64,000 nucleotides of DNA from Catenovulum adriaticum (GCF_026725475.1 NZ_CP109965.1:1860001-1924000), one strand, 5' to 3'. Shown: positions 54,960 to 64,000, counted from the stretch's first letter. Numbers and translations: made by a program. The notes: a model not told the origin generated them from the letters alone.

Positions 54960-55931
54960 TTAAAAGTCTAGGTTATTTAACTCAACTTTGTATAAAAATG
55001 CATTGGCGGCGAGTTTCAGTTGTGTCGATGCCGAATGATCTTCAGAGATCTGACTAATGAGTTTAATCAGTTCCTCATCTTTTTTTAAAGTCGCATTCAT
55101 TGTCTCGAGTATGGCTAATTTAAATTCAGTTGTCCCATTGGTTAAATGGTGTTTTAAAACATCTGTTTTTATTTGGCTTTGCTCCAATTGCGAAATCGCT
55201 GATATTGCTTTAATCGCGATGGATTCAATTTTATTTTGACTCAGTTCTGCTAAACGGTTTGCACAGCGATACTGACTTAAAAGCTGGCTACAAGTTTTTG
55301 AAATAGCGTCAATTAAAACGGTTAATGCGTTGTTGTTATCTTCATAGTAACTGGCATCAATTAAACTATCGGTCAATTCTGGTAACGAGGTGTCAGACTC
55401 TTTATAGATGTCATAAGCGAACTGACGTTTTTCGACATTCGTGTCAAATAGCAAGTCTTTTGCAAGGTTTATTTTATCTTTGCTAGGTGTTAACTGAATA
55501 ATACTCCCAAGAATTGAGAGAGAAGCTGGTTCACGAGAATTTTGATAAAGTGAATACAGGTAACTAAGGCCTTGTTCTGATTGGTTTACAAAGTCTGCTA
55601 TCTTACCAAACTTAAACGCTGGTGAGTCCATAAAACTTAAATAGACTTTTAAGCTATTAATGTTATTAATAGCTAAATTTTCTAATTGAATCTCCTCATT
55701 ATTTAGCTGTTTGAGCGTTTTATTTTCAATCTGAGAATATTCACATTCGGTTTTTTGGGCTGTTTTCTTGTGATGATTTTGTGTATTACTAACAACAATT
55801 TGTGTTTGGTTAGCCGGTAATTTGTTTATTCGAGTATTTTCCTGACTCCAATGAAAACGCTGATTTTCGTACCAAGTTCCAATAAAAAACGATGAGATAA
55901 GCGCGATTATACCCAAAAATATTTTGCCCAT
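54960..55931 (-). CDS. Membrane-anchored protein with HEAT-like helical repeats, unknown function
   Basis: A 323-residue protein. Residues 2-20 (GKIFLGIIALISSFFIGTWY) form a signal anchor, and the rest would be periplasmic. The remainder is all-helical with repeated hydrophobic patterns (SILGSIIQLTPSKDKINLAKDLL, IDASYYEDNNNALTVLIDAISK, IAIKAISAISQLEQSQ, FKLAILETMNATLKKDEELIKL) that look like HEAT/ARM repeats. No catalytic motif or named family seen. Neighbours give no clue, though it lies next to a secreted lyase-like gene on the same strand. Confidence 0.65.
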   Translation of the reverse strand: MGKIFLGIIALISSFFIGTWYENQRFHWSQENTRINKLPANQTQIVVSNTQNHHKKTAQKTECEYSQIENKTLKQLNNEEIQLENLAINNINSLKVYLSFMDSPAFKFGKIADFVNQSEQGLSYLYSLYQNSREPASLSILGSIIQLTPSKDKINLAKDLLFDTNVEKRQFAYDIYKESDTSLPELTDSLIDASYYEDNNNALTVLIDAISKTCSQLLSQYRCANRLAELSQNKIESIAIKAISAISQLEQSQIKTDVLKHHLTNGTTEFKLAILETMNATLKKDEELIKLISQISEDHSASTQLKLAANAFLYKVELNNLDF

Positions 55932-56083
55932 TTATATTCCAACCAATAGCTTTTTTGAGAAGATAAAAATAATTGTGATAAACATTTAAGCTAACCCCAA
56001 TATAGAAACCGAATAAATACCAACTGACAAAATGGTATTTCTTAAACTGAGTTAAATTGAGGTTAACTTGGCAACAATTTTAA

Positions 56084-56806
56084 TTAACGGATGTATTGAA
56101 TCGTATCAAACTTAGCTCGGCATCCATTGCTTTGTGTCGCATTACTCATATAGCAACCTGCCTTATAATAAGTTTTTGCAATATCGAATCCACTAAGAGT
56201 AAGGCCACCACTGGGCGTTACTTCCGAGCCATTGATCCAAACCTTAATTTTATTATTTTCGCGAACCATTTTGTAGGTATACCAAGTATTTAGACTTGCA
56301 CTTTGGTTTCCATACACACTGGTGCTAGCACCCGGTGATGTTCTAATAACTGCGCGTAAGTCGCCAAAAAGTTGCTCGATTCGGACAATTGGACCATCAC
56401 CTTCGCCAAACATTTGTCCAACCGTGTAGTTACGACTACTTAAGCTTGCACCCTCAAACCTAAATCTAGCGTTAAAGCTTGAGTGGTTACCTAACATATT
56501 TTGTGAGCGAACCTCTGTACGTCCATCATCGCCATCGTCATTGTCGAACACTGCGTGACCATCTTGCTGAAAAAAATGTCCATTAATTTTTTGATCATTA
56601 AGATTACTGCCCGAAATACAAGTGCTAGTTCGAGGAAATTGTAACCCCTTATATTTAGTATTAGTAAATTCATTGTCCCATTCACTCGCCCAATTAAAGC
56701 TTTGTGCACTGCACGACTGAGCTTGTACTGAAACAGTGAACAACAGACATAAAAGTGAACTAGATACGGTTGCTAACGAGATTTTTTTTGATAGTGCTTT
56801 TAACAT
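56084..56806 (-). CDS. Secreted polysaccharide-lyase-7-like beta-sandwich protein
   Basis: A 240-residue secreted protein (signal peptide about residues 1-29, cut after VQA). The fold suggested is a jelly roll like alginate lyase PL7: RTEVR at 96-100 corresponds to the RxExR motif, and TYYKAGCY at 212-219 to the YFKAGxY motif with the catalytic Tyr. The third motif, Q(I/V)H, reads QMF at 131-133, so the catalytic His is missing at that place. Four Cys in the mature part (32, 63, 218, 229) could form disulfides. Activity and substrate (alginate, glucuronan or another uronate) are open. A VCBS lipoprotein gene is divergent from it. Confidence 0.7.
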   Translation of the reverse strand: MLKALSKKISLATVSSSLLCLLFTVSVQAQSCSAQSFNWASEWDNEFTNTKYKGLQFPRTSTCISGSNLNDQKINGHFFQQDGHAVFDNDDGDDGRTEVRSQNMLGNHSSFNARFRFEGASLSSRNYTVGQMFGEGDGPIVRIEQLFGDLRAVIRTSPGASTSVYGNQSASLNTWYTYKMVRENNKIKVWINGSEVTPSGGLTLSGFDIAKTYYKAGCYMSNATQSNGCRAKFDTIQYIR

Positions 56807-57258
56807 TTTTAATGTCTCCTTCGAAATGTTTAATATGAATAATTTTTAAATCGGCTATGTAATAACCGTGTTAAATATATTTTAAAAAAAATAATTGATC
56901 AAGTGGTAAGTCCAATTTATACTGTTAAAAATTGAGTTATTCGATTGAATCAATTATTAGAAGCACGATAAAACAGGCGGTTATGCAATATCGGTAACCC
57001 GAAAGATGTATATGTCTGGGACGCTATGAACATAATAAATTAAATTATAAAGTTAAAAAATAAATCAAATATTAAAATACAAGCAGTCTAACTTAGTTAA
57101 CTCTTTAGGGTTTTTAGCTAAATAATGATTTAGCACCCCAAAACTGGCATTACCACCAAGTTATAAGATTAATGTTAAATACCGTTTATGAACTAAAAAA
57201 CGTTTGAAATAAAAAATAGATATGAATTTTTAACCATAGGATAAAGAGGAAAATAAAA
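56807..57258. other. Divergent promoter region between lyase-like and VCBS genes
   Basis: A 452 bp very A+T-rich stretch with no ORF worth naming. It must hold two promoters facing away from each other. An AGAGGAAA ribosome binding site precedes the 57259 ATG. I see no clear operator. Confidence 0.5.
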
Positions 57259-58674
57259 ATGAAAAAAAATTTAGTTACTTTAGGCCTGTTGCTTTCATTG
57301 TCAGCTTGTAACCTAGAATCCAGCGATGACAATGACAGGGATATAGCAGAGAATACGCCAGCTATTATTTCTGGTGATTTATTGGCACAAGTGTCAAGCG
57401 ATTCAAGTACAGACTTAAGTGGAAGCTTAACGATTACTGATGTTGATGATGGTGAAAATAAAGCAATCAGCCAATCTGCGGTAGCAACGCATTATGGCAC
57501 GTTTAATTTGGCTGAAGATGGCAACTGGACCTACACTTTAGATGGTAGCAACGATGAGGTTGTGGCGTTAACGAATGCGAACGAAACCTTAACTGATTCC
57601 ATTATCGTAAAGTCTGCTGATGGCACATCCCAAACCATAGTGATCACCATAAAAGGGGTTGAGCCGGTTAAGATCAATACACCCGCCACAATTAGCGGCG
57701 ATTTAGCAAAAACAACCATTAATAATGTGAATGGAGATTTAACAGGTACTGTAACTGTGACTGATCCGGATTCTGGCGAAGCAAGCGTGGTTAGCCAAGT
57801 AAGTCAGGCAACAACGTACGGTACTTTTTCGATTGATGACGCGGGTTCTTGGATATACACATTAACGAGCAGTCATACTGATGTGTCAGCTTTAGCATCG
57901 CTAACCGACACTCTGACAGACATCATTAATATAGAATCTGCTGATGGTACCATGAGTTCAATCAAGATTACGATTACAGGTCCTGTTATCACTTCAACCA
58001 CCAGCAAAGTCGCCAAACTGACGGATACCAAAACCGACGATACAGGAGAACTACGATTAAAATTGGCAGATAGTGATATAGAGCCACTTACAACCGGCAA
58101 ATTAACGCTTTCATTTAAGAAAGAAGCGGGTGCGCAAAACAATAATCCAACAGATAACGACACAGACTTTAAAGATGCTTATATTGGCTTGTACGGCAGC
58201 TCAGTAAGCTCAGGCAAAGATTTAATTGAGCTTAAGATTAAAGAAGGCCGTTATGATATTCGAAATCAAGATATAGAAGTTGACGCTAGTTTTACCGGAG
58301 ATGAATGGATTGATGTAGAATTTACTTGGGACGCAACAAATGCATCAGACACTGTGCAGCCATTAGTGACTTTAAGCATTAATAGTACACAGGTAACTAA
58401 TGCTGCATTTTCATCTGTTTCATCAAATTTATCTTTAACTAAAGCGGGTTTACAGTATTTAAGTTTTAAACTAGCTGATAATGATGCAACGGTTGCAACT
58501 GCTTATTATATTGATGATATAAAGATATATTCAGATACAGCTGGCACCGTTTTAATATTTAAAGATGATTTTGAAAGTTATGAACTGAATGCGACTTTAG
58601 AAAGTTCAAATGACGAATCACCATACCATTCAACGACAAACGAGGTGGTTGTGGTTGAACAAACTAAAAGCTAA
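57259..58674 (+). CDS. Lipoprotein with two VCBS-type repeats and a C-terminal LamG-like domain
   Basis: A 471-residue outer-surface lipoprotein (lipobox LSAC, Cys17). Two VCBS/cadherin-like repeats of about 95 residues follow (about 30-135 and 140-245), each with the pattern YGTFxxxxxGxWxYTLxxS and LTDxIxxxSADGT. The C-terminal 200 residues form a beta-rich jelly-roll-like region (LTLSFKKEAG, WIDVEFTWDATNAS, YYIDDIKIYS) which could bind carbohydrate. Divergent from the lyase-like gene, so joint use in polysaccharide capture is inferred. High Asp/Thr/Ser content is typical for exported adhesin-like proteins. A terminator follows. Confidence 0.8.
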   Translation: MKKNLVTLGLLLSLSACNLESSDDNDRDIAENTPAIISGDLLAQVSSDSSTDLSGSLTITDVDDGENKAISQSAVATHYGTFNLAEDGNWTYTLDGSNDEVVALTNANETLTDSIIVKSADGTSQTIVITIKGVEPVKINTPATISGDLAKTTINNVNGDLTGTVTVTDPDSGEASVVSQVSQATTYGTFSIDDAGSWIYTLTSSHTDVSALASLTDTLTDIINIESADGTMSSIKITITGPVITSTTSKVAKLTDTKTDDTGELRLKLADSDIEPLTTGKLTLSFKKEAGAQNNNPTDNDTDFKDAYIGLYGSSVSSGKDLIELKIKEGRYDIRNQDIEVDASFTGDEWIDVEFTWDATNASDTVQPLVTLSINSTQVTNAAFSSVSSNLSLTKAGLQYLSFKLADNDATVATAYYIDDIKIYSDTAGTVLIFKDDFESYELNATLESSNDESPYHSTTNEVVVVEQTKS

Positions 58675-58739
58675 TAAGTTATTTATATGTACGGGTAGTG
58701 TCTGAAAATCTAGATAAGCATCTAGTTTGAACTAAAAAA

Positions 58740-58774
58740 CCACTGTGCATAAATGACTAGTCACAGTGGTTTTT
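58740..58774 (+). terminator. Terminator after the VCBS lipoprotein
   Basis: Stem CCACTGTG / CACAGTGG with a 14 nt loop and a TTTTT tail, 65 bp past the stop codon. Confidence 0.85.
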
Positions 58775-58796
58775 ATTTATAGTTACATCCAGCTAA

Positions 58797-59127
58797 ACTA
58801 GTGCATTTTGATCTTTTCTGTATTACTTTCCAGCAACTTGTACAGTATTTATACAACAAAGCACGATTTGGGTGTAGTTTTTCTACATAAATGAGTGCTG
58901 AGGCAGTAGAAATACCGCACAAACGCTGCCCAAAGGGTTTGTCCTAAACGCTTGTTACGCTTTGTTGCTGATCAGCCCACGAGGCCTACACAAAAACATC
59001 GGAAATGTTTTTAAACAGCTCTGCTGGCTTTAGCGTAAGGCAGGGATGCCTGAAGTAAACCCGCGCTGCGATTAAAAAGCGTTTAGCTAGAACAAAATTT
59101 ATACAGCAAAGATCAACACGCCCCAGT
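58797..59127 (-). repeat. MITE-like repeat, copy 2 (inverted relative to copy 1)
   Basis: This 331 bp stretch, read on the minus strand, aligns end to end with 29950-30316: ACTGGGGCGTGTTGAT at one end, then AAATTTTGTTCTAGCTAAACG, a variable middle with a CAGGCATCCCTG hairpin, AGCGTTTAGGACAAACCC, GCAGCGTTTGTGCGGTATTT, CTCATTTATGTAG, and a degraded far end AAAAGATCAAAATGCACTAGT. It lacks about 45 bp present in copy 1. No coding capacity. Together with the terminator it accounts for the 58675-59177 gap. Confidence 0.75.
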
Positions 59128-59177
59128 ACGGTCAAACCAGTATAGTATTTAGCCATATAGTTAAATACAAGACGTGG

Positions 59178-62100
59178 TTAACTTAATAAGTTAAGCAAAG
59201 CCTGTACTGGGTGGTTAGGTTTAAATCCATCTTCGCGTTTAACTTGCGAGCGACAAGAGTAGCCGGTTGCCAGCACTTCCACTGGAACACTTTGTTTAAT
59301 TTTATCGCCCCAACTCATTTGATAAATCGCTTTTGAATTATCTAAATGACTGGCTTCATGTCCGTAAGTACCAGCCATACCACAACAACCAACCGCTACA
59401 GGACTTAGCTTAGCCCCTGCTTTACTAAAAATTGCTTGCCAGTCTTTTTGGCTAGATGGCGCTGCGGTTTTTTCAGAGCAATGCGCAAATAATTTAAATT
59501 CAATTTCAGGGTTATTTTGAGTTGTTTCAGGGAATGAAACATTTTTCAGCCATTCATGAGGTAATAAAACGTCAAAATCCCCTCTTTTATCACCCAGCAC
59601 TTTAGCGTATTCATCCCGATAGCAAAGTACTAAACTTGGATCTGTACCCACCAAAGTAATATGCAATTCATTCAATTGATTTAAAAATGCAGCAGCTGAT
59701 TTTGCAGTTTTTGCAAATTTATTCAAAAAGCCTTTTACATGCTGGGCTTTACCATTTGGTTTAAACGGCAATAAAATCGGAGTGTAGCCTAATTTAGCAA
59801 TAAGCTTTATCCAATCTGCAACCACTTGTGCATCATAATAAGAGGTAAATGGGTCTTGTACTATGGCAACTACCTTTAATCGTTGCGCTTCGCTCATTTG
59901 CTGTAAGCGTGATAAATTCCAGTCCAAAACATTCATATCTCCCACACTTTGCTCAAGCGTCGGATAACTTAACAATGGAGTATCTACATAACCTAAAGTT
60001 TGCTTAATAAGCCCTTGCACAGGTTTAGATTTTAAGAAAAAATTAAAAAATCTTGGTGCTTTAGCCATTAACGGCGCACTGTTTTCAATTGAAGCCACTA
60101 AATAATCTTTTAATGGTCGACTATATCGAGCGTAATAAAGCTGTAAAAAACGTGCTCTGAAGGCAGGTACATCAACTTTTATTGGACATTGGCTCGTACA
60201 AGCTTTACAAGCCAAACATTCATCCATAGCGTCCATAACTTCATGCGAATAGTCATATTCGCCTTGCTTTTTAGAATTCGTATTTCGCCAACGAGCAAAC
60301 CAAGATGATTCAAATTCACCTTTAACAGCGTCTTTTTCAAGCTGATTAAAATCAACCCCTTGATTACTCAACTGGCGTAACCATTCGCGCATTAAACCAG
60401 CTCGACCTTTAGGGCTGTGTCGTCTATCTCTTGTAACTTTATAAGAAGGACACATAGGTGAATTAGCATCCCAATTAAAGCATAAGCCGTTACCATTACA
60501 GTTCATGGCCGTATCAACACTTTCCCTAACGTTAACCGGAATTTGACGATCGTAAAATCCGCGTTTGGTATCATCAACTGAAACAAGCTTTTCGTCTGAG
60601 TTTAATGGGGTGCAAATTTTGCCCGGATTGACTCGGTTATCTGGGTCAAAAGCCGCTTTAATTTTGCGTAATTCATTAAATAGCTCTTGGCCAAAAAACT
60701 CTGGCCCATATTCACTACGATAACCTTTACCATGCTCGCCCCACATTAGGCCGCCATACTTAGCAGTTAAAGCAACCACTTTATCCGATATTTGGCGCAG
60801 GGTGATTTCTTGTTCGGGATCATTCATATCTAATGCAGGTCGAACATGTAAAACGCCTGCATCCACATGGCCAAACATACCATAGTTCAAATGATAGCTA
60901 TCTAATAAGGCTCTAAATTCCATAATGAAATCAGCTAAGTTTTCAGGCGGCACCGCCGTATCTTCGGCAAAAGCCAGTGGTTTTTTGCTGCCTTTAGTAT
61001 TTCCTAATAAACCAACCGCTTTTTTTCGCATTTCATAAATTGTACCAATTGAGCCCAGATCATCTGTTACTTGATAACCTATAACACCGGCTTCGCCGTT
61101 TGCAATAAGCGTGTCTAACTGCTGGGTTAAATTGTTTAATTTAGCTGCACTGTCTTGTGCCTGAACCGCATTAAATTCAACAATATTAATACCTTCCATT
61201 ACCTTGCCCGGCACATCGGTAATTAAATGGCTAACTGAGTTCCAAATTATATCTTCACGCGCTAAATTTAAAACCTTGCTGTCAATAGTTTCAACTGAGG
61301 TTGCGTTCGCTTTCACTAAAAAAGGTGCGTTTCTTAGCGCCGATTCAAAACTGTCGTATTTTACGTTTACCATGGTTTTAAATGGCGCGATTGGAGTAAT
61401 GTTCAATTTAGCTTCGGCAACAAAACCTAAAGAGCCTTCAGAACCCGTAATCACTCGACCCAGATCAAACTCAGTTAAATCGTTATTAAATGTATGCTCT
61501 AAATCATAGCCAGTTAAAAAGCGATTTAATCGGGGAAACGTATCTAAAATTTGTTGGCGCTGGTCACGACAGCTGGTTAAGACTTGCTGATAAATTTTAC
61601 CAATAGGACTCGTTTGTTTGGCTATTTCTTCTGCTTCGGCCGTAGGCATAGAGGCGGTATCGAGCACCTCCCCATTAATTAATACGCTTTTTAGCGCTAA
61701 AACGTGATCACTTGTTTTACCATAAACCAATGACCCTTGTCCTGAAGCATCAGTGTTAACCATACCGCCAATAGTTGCCCGATTACTGGTACTTAAATCG
61801 GGCGCAAAAAAGTAACCATGGGGTTTTAAAAAGGCGTTTAATTGATCTTTTACGACCCCAGCTTGAACTTTTACCCAGCCCTGTTCAGCGTTAAAATCCA
61901 ATATTTGATTCATGTGGCGACTGATATCTACCACTATCCCTGACGTTAACGATTGCCCATTTGTGCCAGTACCGCCGCCTCGAGGTGAAAACTTAACTTG
62001 TTTAAACTCTGGCTTTGACGCGATTTCAGTCAACACGACCAAATCATCAATATTTTTTGGTAAAACAACCGCTTGGGGTAAGTTTTGATACACACTGTTA

Positions 62101-62231
62101 TCGGTTGAAACCGAAAAACGACTAGCATAGCTGGTTTCGATATCACCTTCAAAACGCGCTGATTTAAGCACTGCTAAATAATCAAGGTAGCTTTGTTCAA
62201 TGGCATCGACTTCTGTTAAACGTGGGATCAT
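59178..62231 (-). CDS. ydiJ: FAD- and Fe-S-dependent D-2-hydroxyglutarate dehydrogenase, YdiJ type
   Basis: A 1017-residue cytoplasmic or membrane-associated flavoprotein, the same length as E. coli YdiJ. The FAD-binding domain (about 40-280; PRGGGTGTNGQSLTSGIVVD, NTDASGQGSLVYGKTSDHVL), FAD-oxidase C-terminal domain (GHVDAGVLHVRPALD, WGEHGKGYRSEYGPEFFG), an Fe-S ferredoxin region (CLACKACTSQCPIKVDVP), and a C-terminal cysteine-rich domain with GCCGMAGTYGHE. YdiJ-type enzymes oxidise D-2-hydroxyglutarate. Single gene. Confidence 0.92.
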   Translation of the reverse strand: MIPRLTEVDAIEQSYLDYLAVLKSARFEGDIETSYASRFSVSTDNSVYQNLPQAVVLPKNIDDLVVLTEIASKPEFKQVKFSPRGGGTGTNGQSLTSGIVVDISRHMNQILDFNAEQGWVKVQAGVVKDQLNAFLKPHGYFFAPDLSTSNRATIGGMVNTDASGQGSLVYGKTSDHVLALKSVLINGEVLDTASMPTAEAEEIAKQTSPIGKIYQQVLTSCRDQRQQILDTFPRLNRFLTGYDLEHTFNNDLTEFDLGRVITGSEGSLGFVAEAKLNITPIAPFKTMVNVKYDSFESALRNAPFLVKANATSVETIDSKVLNLAREDIIWNSVSHLITDVPGKVMEGINIVEFNAVQAQDSAAKLNNLTQQLDTLIANGEAGVIGYQVTDDLGSIGTIYEMRKKAVGLLGNTKGSKKPLAFAEDTAVPPENLADFIMEFRALLDSYHLNYGMFGHVDAGVLHVRPALDMNDPEQEITLRQISDKVVALTAKYGGLMWGEHGKGYRSEYGPEFFGQELFNELRKIKAAFDPDNRVNPGKICTPLNSDEKLVSVDDTKRGFYDRQIPVNVRESVDTAMNCNGNGLCFNWDANSPMCPSYKVTRDRRHSPKGRAGLMREWLRQLSNQGVDFNQLEKDAVKGEFESSWFARWRNTNSKKQGEYDYSHEVMDAMDECLACKACTSQCPIKVDVPAFRARFLQLYYARYSRPLKDYLVASIENSAPLMAKAPRFFNFFLKSKPVQGLIKQTLGYVDTPLLSYPTLEQSVGDMNVLDWNLSRLQQMSEAQRLKVVAIVQDPFTSYYDAQVVADWIKLIAKLGYTPILLPFKPNGKAQHVKGFLNKFAKTAKSAAAFLNQLNELHITLVGTDPSLVLCYRDEYAKVLGDKRGDFDVLLPHEWLKNVSFPETTQNNPEIEFKLFAHCSEKTAAPSSQKDWQAIFSKAGAKLSPVAVGCCGMAGTYGHEASHLDNSKAIYQMSWGDKIKQSVPVEVLATGYSCRSQVKREDGFKPNHPVQALLNLLS

Positions 62232-62442
62232 TCTTTATCTATCGCTTATAAAACTTGGTGCAGATTATATCAACTTTAGCTTACTTGTTGCAGCTAAGTT
62301 TTTATTTATTTTGAGATTAAATATAGCGCGCATTTCTTTGTGAGTTATAGTCAGTAGACTACACTTAAATAAATTTTAACTGACTTTCTTATTTTATTTA
62401 TATGCGTTTGAAATATCCGAGGGCAAAAAACATAGCTTCAGT

Positions 62443-63168
62443 ATGTGGCTCAACTTAATAAAAATTAGCTTAATAAGCTTATTTTTATTATCGATGAATA
62501 TACAATATACACAAGCAAAAACAACTTCAAAAAATGCGTGTTTTAGCACCTACTTACCCTCCGTTCTCGCACAAAATTCAAGATAAATGGCAAGGTGAAG
62601 GTTTCAAAAAAGCCTCTCAAATACTTGAAGTGGCCAAGATCCCATATCAAATAACACCAAGTTCTAATTTTGTTCAAGCATTTTAAAAACTAAAAAAGAG
62701 CCAAATAGATGCCGTTTTATTAGCCACTGAAAATAAACACCAAAATACATATTCAATCTTATCTCAACCCATTTTGTGTTAGTTGGTATATTAATAAAGA
62801 CGCTGAATACCTACCTGACAATAAACAATTTAAAAAGCAGTATAAAGTTGGCTAGCCCATTTAAAGCGAATTGATATCTATGTCTTGAAAAAGATAAATA
62901 CAATGTAGCTGGTGTTTTACAAGTTGATAATTTAGCTAAAATGCTAAAACTTAAGCGGATTGATGCAGTAATGGTAAACAGTGCGGTATTTGAAAACGCG
63001 GCAAAGCAAGGCAATATTCCTGTGTCACACTTTAATGCAATAAAACATGGTGCTCATCCGGTGAGTATGTATATTCAAAAACAATATATAAAAAATCATC
63101 TACATGTTCTCAAACAAATTAATCAAGCTATTCAGCAACATTATCCCAAGCTTAATTGTCGCTTGTAA
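62443..63168 (+). pseudogene. Decayed periplasmic solute-binding protein (PBP2 type)
   Basis: Pieces of one protein are spread over shifting frames. A signal-peptide-like start (MWLNLIKISLISLFLLS) lies at 62443. Frame +1 from it, from 62534, gives MRVLAPTYPPFSHKIQDKWQ, broken by a TAA at about 62684 and again near 62780. After further stops near 62850, the frame at about 62883-63168 reads VAGVLQVDNLAKMLKLKRID through to NCRL. Pattern and size (about 240 residues) fit a family 3-type substrate-binding protein. At least three disruptions mean no functional product. Its 3' end overlaps the convergent uracil-glycosylase gene by 17 bp. Confidence 0.75.
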
Positions 63169-63736
63169 CCTGTTTAACTCGTCGTTGAAGCGCAGGAATC
63201 ACTTCACGTTCAAACCAAGGATTTTTCTTAAACCAATATTGATTACGAGGACTTGGATGCGGCAAAACAAATTGCTCTGGAGCATATTTCTGCCATTGTT
63301 TAACGGTTTCAGTTAGATTAAGTTGACTGCTTGGTAAATGATACTGGCGAGCGTATTGTCCCAACACTATGGTTAATTCAACCTGTTTTAAATGGGCTAG
63401 TAAGGCCTTTCGCCAAAGCGGGGCACAAACTTTAGATGGTGCAATATCGCCCGATTTAGTCGAACCCGGATAACAAAACCCCATTGGTAAAATTGCGACT
63501 TTATTTTCGTTGTAAAAATCATCATTTGAGATTTTCATCCATTGACGCAGCTTATCTCCGCTGGCGTCGGCAAAGGGTTTATTAGCTTTATCTGCTTTTC
63601 GACCGGGCGCTTGACCTGCAATTAAAATTTTAGCTTGCGAACTGATTTGAATAACCGGATTCGGGTTTAAAATCGCCTCGCACTCACGGCAAGCTAATGC
63701 CTGTTGTTTTAATGCTTCTAAACTTAAATTCATCAT
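63152..63736 (-). CDS. Uracil-DNA glycosylase superfamily protein
   Basis: A 194-residue protein of the UDG fold: ACRECEA (possible metal-binding Cys pair) at the N-terminus, motif A ILIAGQAPGRKADKANKPFAD, GFCYPGSTKSGDIAP, and motif B HPSPRNQYWFKKNP near the C-terminus. This set matches the small uracil-DNA-glycosylase-family proteins common in gammaproteobacteria; it is not the classical Ung. Base-excision activity is likely but not proven for this subgroup. It starts one base after the YegD-like gene stops and is probably co-transcribed with it. Confidence 0.82.
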   Translation of the reverse strand: MMNLSLEALKQQALACRECEAILNPNPVIQISSQAKILIAGQAPGRKADKANKPFADASGDKLRQWMKISNDDFYNENKVAILPMGFCYPGSTKSGDIAPSKVCAPLWRKALLAHLKQVELTIVLGQYARQYHLPSSQLNLTETVKQWQKYAPEQFVLPHPSPRNQYWFKKNPWFEREVIPALQRRVKQVTSDN

Positions 63737-63737
63737 A

Positions 63738-64000
63738 CTAACGGTAAATTTTATCTGCCCATCTAGTCAAGCCAGATGCAACGCTACCAAAATAATCGCC
63801 AACGACAAGTTCGGTTCCTGCTGGGCAAAGCTGTCTGATAAATTGATTAAAAACAGGCGATTTAGCTGTGCCTCCTGTAACAAACACAATATCAGGCTCA
63901 CACCCTGCTTGGTTAATAGCTTCATTAATTAATTGCGCGATTGAATCGAGTATTCGTCGATTAGCCTGCAATAAATTATCTCGCTCAAGCTGTGCCATTA
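63738..64000 (-). CDS. yegD: Hsp70-family YegD-like chaperone, C-terminal part only
   Basis: The window ends inside this gene; only the last 86 codons are here. The sequence IVFVTGGTAKSPVFNQFI followed by VVGDYFGSVASGLTRWA matches the C-terminal ATPase lobe of E. coli YegD, an actin-fold Hsp70 relative lacking the usual substrate domain. The ATG at 63998 is likely an internal Met. Upstream of the uracil-glycosylase-family gene with a 1 bp gap. Confidence 0.75.
   Translation of the reverse strand, partial: MAQLERDNLLQANRRILDSIAQLINEAINQAGCEPDIVFVTGGTAKSPVFNQFIRQLCPAGTELVVGDYFGSVASGLTRWADKIYR

Noticed and set aside
54839..55057. 72-codon plus-strand frame
   Set aside because: It starts with TTG, overlaps the 3' end of the HEAT-like gene on the other strand and shows no protein-like pattern.
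1..64000. CRISPR arrays, prophage or transposase genes
   Set aside because: No regularly spaced direct repeats, phage structural genes or transposase motifs were found while reading the window.

Overview
The window comes from an A+T-rich marine-type gammaproteobacterium, most likely in the Alteromonadales (a Catenovulum-like genome is my guess). The evidence is the block truA-accD-folC-dedD-cvpA-purF, a SrmB helicase, a YdiJ-type D-2-hydroxyacid dehydrogenase, ClpB, and a secreted polysaccharide-lyase-like protein.

Layout. 1-8.3 kb: start of a probable gcvT, a PA2778/PA2779-type cysteine peptidase pair, and a copper/silver RND efflux operon (cusCBA order, minus strand) behind a CueR-like palindrome, preceded by a Met/His/Cys-rich small exported protein. 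8.9-17.4 kb: a diguanylate cyclase with a degenerate receiver, a serine hydrolase, pyruvate kinase, SrmB and an SNF2 helicase. 17.5-22.5 kb: a tightly overlapping four-gene operon that joins a coiled-coil protein, a membrane OmpA-domain protein, a Rab-like small GTPase and a GGDEF/EAL protein. This is the least described unit here. 22.8-25.5 kb: murL-murD2, the alternative route for placing D-Glu in peptidoglycan. 25.7 kb: tRNA-His with a decayed partial copy beside it.

26-39 kb is an iron region: a TonB receptor behind a Fur box, a DUF2218 protein, a winged-helix regulator without its phosphoacceptor Asp and with its own Fur-like box, a MATE exporter, and a petrobactin-type siderophore operon (asbA, asbB, asbC, an asbD-asbE fusion, asbF) behind a near-consensus Fur box and closed by a strong terminator. 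Two copies of a roughly 330-370 bp MITE-like repeat in opposite orientation lie at 29.95-30.3 and 58.8-59.1 kb.

39-54.7 kb is mostly housekeeping: OM barrel, LysE/LysR, DNA alkylation repair, TSUP permease, the purF-cvpA-dedD-folC-accD-truA block, a DUF1080 lipoprotein, pssA, clpB with a recognisable heat-shock promoter, and a DEDDh exonuclease. 55-58.7 kb holds a HEAT-like membrane-anchored protein, a secreted lyase-like beta-sandwich protein, and a divergent VCBS-repeat lipoprotein. 59.2-64 kb: YdiJ, a decayed solute-binding-protein pseudogene, a uracil-DNA-glycosylase-family protein, and the C-terminal end of a YegD-like Hsp70. No CRISPR array, rRNA, prophage or transposase gene was seen.
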